Shown here: piece after piece, positions 61,063 through 64,000 of the stretch
Layout: each line of letters opens with the position of its first letter
How positions within the stretch are numbered: position 1 is the first letter of the stretch
DNA from: Opitutaceae bacterium EW11
GTDB taxonomy: Bacteria; Verrucomicrobiota; Verrucomicrobiia; Opitutales; Opitutaceae
DNA length: 64,000 bases
Assembly (NCBI GenBank): GCA_003054665.1
Contig: QAYY01000003.1
Location: 636,486-700,485, forward strand
Direction: 5' to 3'
The notes under the pieces: model-generated
Seen by the model: only the letters and a program-made list of their open reading frames with translations
Databases searched by the model: none
Told to the model about the DNA's origin: nothing
Position numbers and translations under genes: made by a program

Positions 61063-62040
61063 TCAAGACGGTGTTGCGCAACTGCTTGAGCAAGTGTCGG
61101 GGCCGAGCAGGTCGTCCAGAGGATTCGACGTTTGATCGGCGTCAGGGTGACGGTACCCTGCGGTTGTGTTGATCGAATAGTGACCCATAAGGATACGCAA
61201 ACGTTCGATCGGCTCTCGTGAGTGCGTCGCATAGGCATGCCGCAGGGAGTGCGGCGTGATCACGTGTTCCGCGCCGATTCTCCGCGCAGCTCGGTACACT
61301 GCGCGTTGTAACGCGTCGGGTAGTAAATGGTATTTGACCATTTTACCGGATCGCGGGTCCTCGCAGATGCTGGCTGCAGGGAAGAGCCAAAACCAACCTG
61401 AGCTAAGTGAAGCGTTCGGGTATTTCCGTTCGATCGCGCTCGGAAGGGTAACGCCGATTCCTGGATGCAGAGCCACGTGAGTTTTCCACGAGTCCTTCGC
61501 CCGTGACACTGCGCCGGACAGTCGGTTTATCAGCGTTTCCGGAATTGGAACAACTCGGTCCTTTCCGCCTTTGGCTCCTCGGATGAGGAGATATTTGTTT
61601 TCTACACACACGTCTCGAATGCGCAGGCCGAGTGGCTCAGAGACTCTGAGACCGCAGCCGTAGACAAGATCAACGAGCAGCCTCGCAGGCGTGTGCTCAG
61701 TGTCGATGATGGCCCTTCGAAGGTCCCGCACCTGAGCGCGTGTCGGAGCCGTCCTTATCTTTGCCGGTCGTTTTGCACGCAGAGCGTCGATTTCGGCGAG
61801 AGGCCTTTTGAGGGTCTCATAAAGGTACAAGATAGCCGCTAAAGCCTGATTCTGAGTGCTCGCGGCGACGCGGCCGTTGATGGCTAGGTCTGATAAAAAG
61901 AACGTTGCCTTCTGCTCAGGCGAAAGATCTCGGCCTAGACTGCAACAATAGTCGTAATACCTGCCGATCCAATGGCAGTATGCGTCCTCAGTGTTTAGCG
62001 AATAGTGCTTCAGCCGAATGCTGGCGCGTACTGATCTGAT
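61063..62040 (-). CDS. Integron-type tyrosine recombinase (IntI-like); start codon missing or non-canonical
   Basis: From the first ATG (61830) 255 residues are encoded, but the frame continues upstream with a genuine core-binding domain: IRLKHYSLNTEDAYCHWIGRYYDY, LSPEQKATFFLSDLAINGRVAASTQNQALAAILYLYE. No ATG, GTG or TTG occurs in that extension; an ATC at 62040 gives ~325 residues, close to IntI1 (337). The integron-specific insertion is present (TLPSAIERKYPNASLSSGW, WLFPAASICEDPRSG). Catalytic residues are intact: GCGLRVSEP (Arg), GKDRV (Lys), HSLRH (His/Arg), MGHYS (His), GYRHP (Tyr). The motif between HAYATH and LMGH is about three residues shorter than usual. It may be translated from a rare start or be a recently damaged gene. 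It integrates cassettes at attI. Confidence 0.82.
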   Translation of the reverse strand: MRSVRASIRLKHYSLNTEDAYCHWIGRYYDYCCSLGRDLSPEQKATFFLSDLAINGRVAASTQNQALAAILYLYETLKRPLAEIDALRAKRPAKIRTAPTRAQVRDLRRAIIDTEHTPARLLVDLVYGCGLRVSEPLGLRIRDVCVENKYLLIRGAKGGKDRVVPIPETLINRLSGAVSRAKDSWKTHVALHPGIGVTLPSAIERKYPNASLSSGWFWLFPAASICEDPRSGKMVKYHLLPDALQRAVYRAARRIGAEHVITPHSLRHAYATHSREPIERLRILMGHYSINTTAGYRHPDADQTSNPLDDLLGPDTCSSSCATPS

Positions 62041-62319
62041 CGTCGGAGGCTCGGTCGATCTGTTTTGCGTCGAGCAGGTGCGGATCCGGCGGAGTATTCT
62101 GAGTTTTCGATTTCGGCTCGGAACTGTTGGATGGCCCTCGTTCGTTGCAGACTGGCCACGATCGAGACTCCGGCAGCTCGAGCGTAGCTCGGAAATCGCG
62201 AAGCGACGCCAAAAACGTTGCCGAGACTATTCTGATCCGGCAGATTCCGAGCCGATGAGCGGAGGCAATTCCCAGAAATCGGAGAGAGGTATTCGAGAGC
62301 TGTCCTGCAGCGAAACCTC

Positions 62320-62365
62320 ACCTAACCAGTCGCTGTAGGCGTTGGATCATCATTAAACGTTAGGC
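62320..62365 (+). other. attI/attC-like core sites upstream of the integrase
   Basis: GTTAGGC (62359-62365) matches the integron core GTTRRRY; GTTGGAT (62341-62347) also fits, and ACCTAAC (62320-62326) fits the inverse RYYYAAC. They lie on the 5' side of intI and immediately before the cassette-like gene, where attI is expected. The rest of 62041-62372 holds no convincing gene. Confidence 0.5.
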
Positions 62366-62372
62366 TTTCAAA

Positions 62373-62798
62373 ATGGACGCACATATCACCCACATTGAGC
62401 AATACAAGATGCTACGTGAGGAACTGATGCATCATATGCGTGAGATCAGTCGTCTAGAGCTGTACGGTGCGATAGCCGTTGGAGCTACCTATACATGGCT
62501 GCTACTGCATAAATCTGATATCACGGCGAGAGCCGTTTGGTTTATCCCTCCTTGCATTGTAATATTGTGCTCGCTTCGATGCCTTGCCCACACCCTTCAT
62601 ATAAAGAGCATCGCGCGATATTTGAAGCTACTGGAGGAGCTGGCCTTCAAAGACGAGCAGGTGGTGCCTGGATGGGAGCGTTATGCAAGTATTCGGGCGC
62701 ATAAGTGGATTACTGCTAGTGAAGTGCTTACTTCAGTCGTGATGTGGATAATCACTTTTGGGGTGACTATTATTGCCTCCTATTTCTTTTCGAAATGA
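62373..62798 (+). CDS. Cassette-like small membrane protein
   Basis: 141 residues beginning 8 bp after the GTTAGGC core, as a first integron cassette would. About three hydrophobic segments: ELYGAIAVGATYTWLLLH, AVWFIPPCIVILCSLRCLAHTL and LTSVVMWIITFGVTIIASYFF, with a cytoplasmic-looking helical middle (IARYLKLLEELAFKDEQVVPGWERYASIRAHKW). No family recognised. It is AT-rich relative to the chromosome part. Any downstream attC would fall where the IS30 element is inserted. Confidence 0.65.
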   Translation: MDAHITHIEQYKMLREELMHHMREISRLELYGAIAVGATYTWLLLHKSDITARAVWFIPPCIVILCSLRCLAHTLHIKSIARYLKLLEELAFKDEQVVPGWERYASIRAHKWITASEVLTSVVMWIITFGVTIIASYFFSK

Positions 62799-62832
62799 TG
62801 TCTGTTTTCTGGTTTAAAACACGACGCCATTC

Positions 62833-63897
62833 TCAGATAAGTTCAGATTTGAAGTGCATCCTGAGGGGTTTGTGGGATCGGCGGTTTGATCGCTTCCGAG
62901 GACAGGAGCCGAAGAGCTTACCGCAGGAAGCGATCTGGTTTGAGTGGAAGTGCGCTTCGTTCGGGGTGAGGAAGCCGAGGCGGAGTCTTGGGCGGTTGTT
63001 GAGGCGTTCTTGGATGGTGAGGCAGTTTGCTTGGGTGAGGTGGGCGAGGGGTGAGCCTTTGCGGGCGTACTGGCGGATGAGGCCGTTGGTGTTTTCGTTG
63101 GAGCCGCGCTCCCAGGCGTGGTGCGGGTTGGCGAAGTAGAAGGTGGTGGCGAGTTGCTGTTCGATTTGTTTGTAGCCGTGAAACTCGGAGCCGTTGTCGG
63201 AGGTGATGGAGTGGACTTGGAGGGGGCCGAGCAGTTCGACGGTGCGCTCCTGGGTGAGTTTGGCGGTGGCCTGTCGGACGTGACCGATACGGACCAGGCC
63301 GGTCTTGCGGTCGACGGCGGTGACCAAGCAGGCCTTGCCCTTGCCGTGCATGGTATCGATCTCCCAGTCACCGGCCCTAGAGCGTTGGTCGACGATGGAG
63401 GGGCGCTCCGAGATCATCCGTTTGCCGGCCAGGCGGCCGCGGCTGTCGTAGCCGCGATAACGTTTGCGGCAGTTTTTGGCCGAGTGGCGCAGGTGGATGT
63501 AGAGTGAACCTCCGCGTTTGCGATCGGCCTGGATCCAGCGGTAGATCGTGTCGTGGCTCATGATCGGGACGCCCTCGCGCTTGGCTCTTCCGACGATCTG
63601 CTGAGGGCTGAGATCTTGGCGCAGGAGGCGCTCGACGTCCTCAAAATCGGCTGGTCCGTACTGCTGGTTGCGGCGAGAGCGCCGCAACCTTCCTCGAGAG
63701 AGCTCGCCCGCGGCCGAGTACCGATAGAACCTATCGTGCGTGGAGACGTTGCGCGTCAGCTCGCGGTGGATCGTGCTTGAGCTGCGCCCAAGCGCCTTGC
63801 CGATGGCTCGCTCAGACAGACCTTGAAGCTTCAGGATGGCGATACTATGCCTCTCTTCAGCGGAGAGATGATGATACACCCCTGCAAAGTGATGCAC
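62833..63897 (-). CDS. IS30-family transposase
   Basis: 354 residues, full length. N-terminal helix-turn-helix: YHHLSAEERHSIAILKLQGLSERAIGKALGRSSSTIHRELTRN. DDE core: GDWEIDTMHGKGKACLVTAVDRKTGLVRIG (first Asp in EIDT), VHSITSDNGSEFHGYKQIE (second Asp in TSDNGSEF) and NPHHAWERGSNENTNGLIRQYARKGSPL (Glu in ERGSNENTNGL), the classical IS30 set. The stop lies 9 bp outside the inner inverted repeat as defined below, so the last codons use flanking DNA or the repeat is slightly longer. Confidence 0.95.
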   Translation of the reverse strand: MHHFAGVYHHLSAEERHSIAILKLQGLSERAIGKALGRSSSTIHRELTRNVSTHDRFYRYSAAGELSRGRLRRSRRNQQYGPADFEDVERLLRQDLSPQQIVGRAKREGVPIMSHDTIYRWIQADRKRGGSLYIHLRHSAKNCRKRYRGYDSRGRLAGKRMISERPSIVDQRSRAGDWEIDTMHGKGKACLVTAVDRKTGLVRIGHVRQATAKLTQERTVELLGPLQVHSITSDNGSEFHGYKQIEQQLATTFYFANPHHAWERGSNENTNGLIRQYARKGSPLAHLTQANCLTIQERLNNRPRLRLGFLTPNEAHFHSNQIASCGKLFGSCPRKRSNRRSHKPLRMHFKSELI

Positions 63898-63909
63898 TTA
63901 CTTTCTGAA
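62842..63909 (-). mobile_element. IS30-family insertion sequence, ~1.07 kb
   Basis: Imperfect terminal inverted repeats TTCAGATTTGAAGTGCATC (62842-62860) and, on the other strand, TTCAGAAAGTAAGTGCATC (63909-63891), 15 of 19 matching. The span of 1068 bp and a single transposase gene fit IS30. No direct target duplication is evident at the chosen edges. Confidence 0.8.
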
Positions 63910-63917
63910 TCCAAGCG

Positions 63918-63958
63918 GCCTAACTGTAGCGCCCCGAGACGTTGTTCTGGAAGTTAGG
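63918..63958. repeat. Inverted pair GCCTAAC / GTTAGG beyond the IS element
   Basis: GCCTAAC near 63918-63924 fits the integron RYYYAAC core and GTTAGG near 63953-63958 resembles its partner, 28 bp apart. The interval is short for an attC, and the final base of the second site does not fit the consensus. It may be part of the cassette array interrupted by the IS. The rest up to 64000 shows no gene. Confidence 0.3.
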
Positions 63959-64000
63959 GATCCTGGATGCGGGAGTTTGGTAGTTGAGGGAAGAGTGAGG

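Noticed and set aside
60861..61238. Minus-strand 125-codon frame downstream of the integrase
   Set aside because: Overlaps the 3' end of the integrase in another frame, with no recognisable family or ribosome-binding site.
62010..62321. Minus-strand 103-codon and overlapping 74-codon frames upstream of the integrase
   Set aside because: They cover the expected attI region and read into the integrase N-terminus in wrong frames; I considered them as a frameshifted IntI start, but the integrase frame itself already contains the conserved N-terminal residues.
1..64000. CRISPR arrays, rRNA genes, riboswitches
   Set aside because: No regularly spaced repeats other than the iterons, no rRNA-like sequence, and no riboswitch core that I could recognise.

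Overview
The window is high-GC DNA that looks like a member of the Verrucomicrobiota, most probably an Opitutaceae-type bacterium. The basis is gene content only: a TonB-dependent receptor, long trains of secreted plant-glycan hydrolases (GH78, GH95, GH106, GH127, GH42, GH43-like), an NCS1-type permease inside a sugar operon, and a hybrid histidine kinase with a large periplasmic sensor. No taxonomic marker is present, so the assignment is an inference.

Region 1 (1-45.4 kb) is a large pectin or rhamnogalacturonan-type utilisation locus. It opens with the end of a TonB-dependent receptor and a clear terminator. An eight-gene operon (1755-16516) follows: six-hairpin glycosidase, beta-helix protein with a GH-like C-terminus, DUF5060/apiosidase-like enzyme, GH43-like propeller, MFS sugar transporter, sialidase-fold protein, GH78 and GH95. 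An AraC-type regulator (17452-16574, minus strand) is divergent from a second operon (17615-28847, possibly to 31851). That operon encodes a FucI-like isomerase, a split transketolase, an FGGY kinase, GH127, an NCS1-type permease, a small membrane protein, a GH78 without a signal peptide, and glcDF-like oxidoreductase subunits. Isomerase, kinase and two-subunit transketolase together resemble the non-oxidative D-apiose route. With GH78/GH95/GH106/GH127/apiosidase-like enzymes this suggests use of rhamnogalacturonan-II-like side chains. A minus-strand pair (GH95, then GH78 with an inserted discoidin-like domain) is divergent from GH106 and GH42, followed by a convergent SGNH/SASA esterase.

Region 2 (45.4-53.5 kb) is housekeeping and signalling: an HtrA-type protease without a signal peptide, tRNA-Glu(CTC) with a duplicated 3' end, a LuxR-type response regulator, a large hybrid histidine kinase, and, divergent from the kinase, a 51-residue secreted peptide, a YcaO-like protein and a REC-domain protein. 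The peptide/YcaO/two-component cluster is the most unusual small system in the window.

Region 3 (53.5-64 kb) is mobile DNA. The C-terminal part of comM is present, but its N-terminal part is replaced by foreign, visibly more AT-rich sequence. This carries a plasmid-like replicon: a small DNA-binding protein, a replication-initiator candidate with six roughly 22-bp iterons inside its own gene, parA and parB. Hypothetical genes follow (one with a PD-(D/E)XK-like motif), then a PGRP-type amidase, an IS30 remnant, an integron integrase whose N-terminus is in frame but lacks a normal start codon, an attI-like core site with one cassette-like membrane gene, and an intact IS30-family element at the window end. 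The far boundary of the insertion is outside the window.
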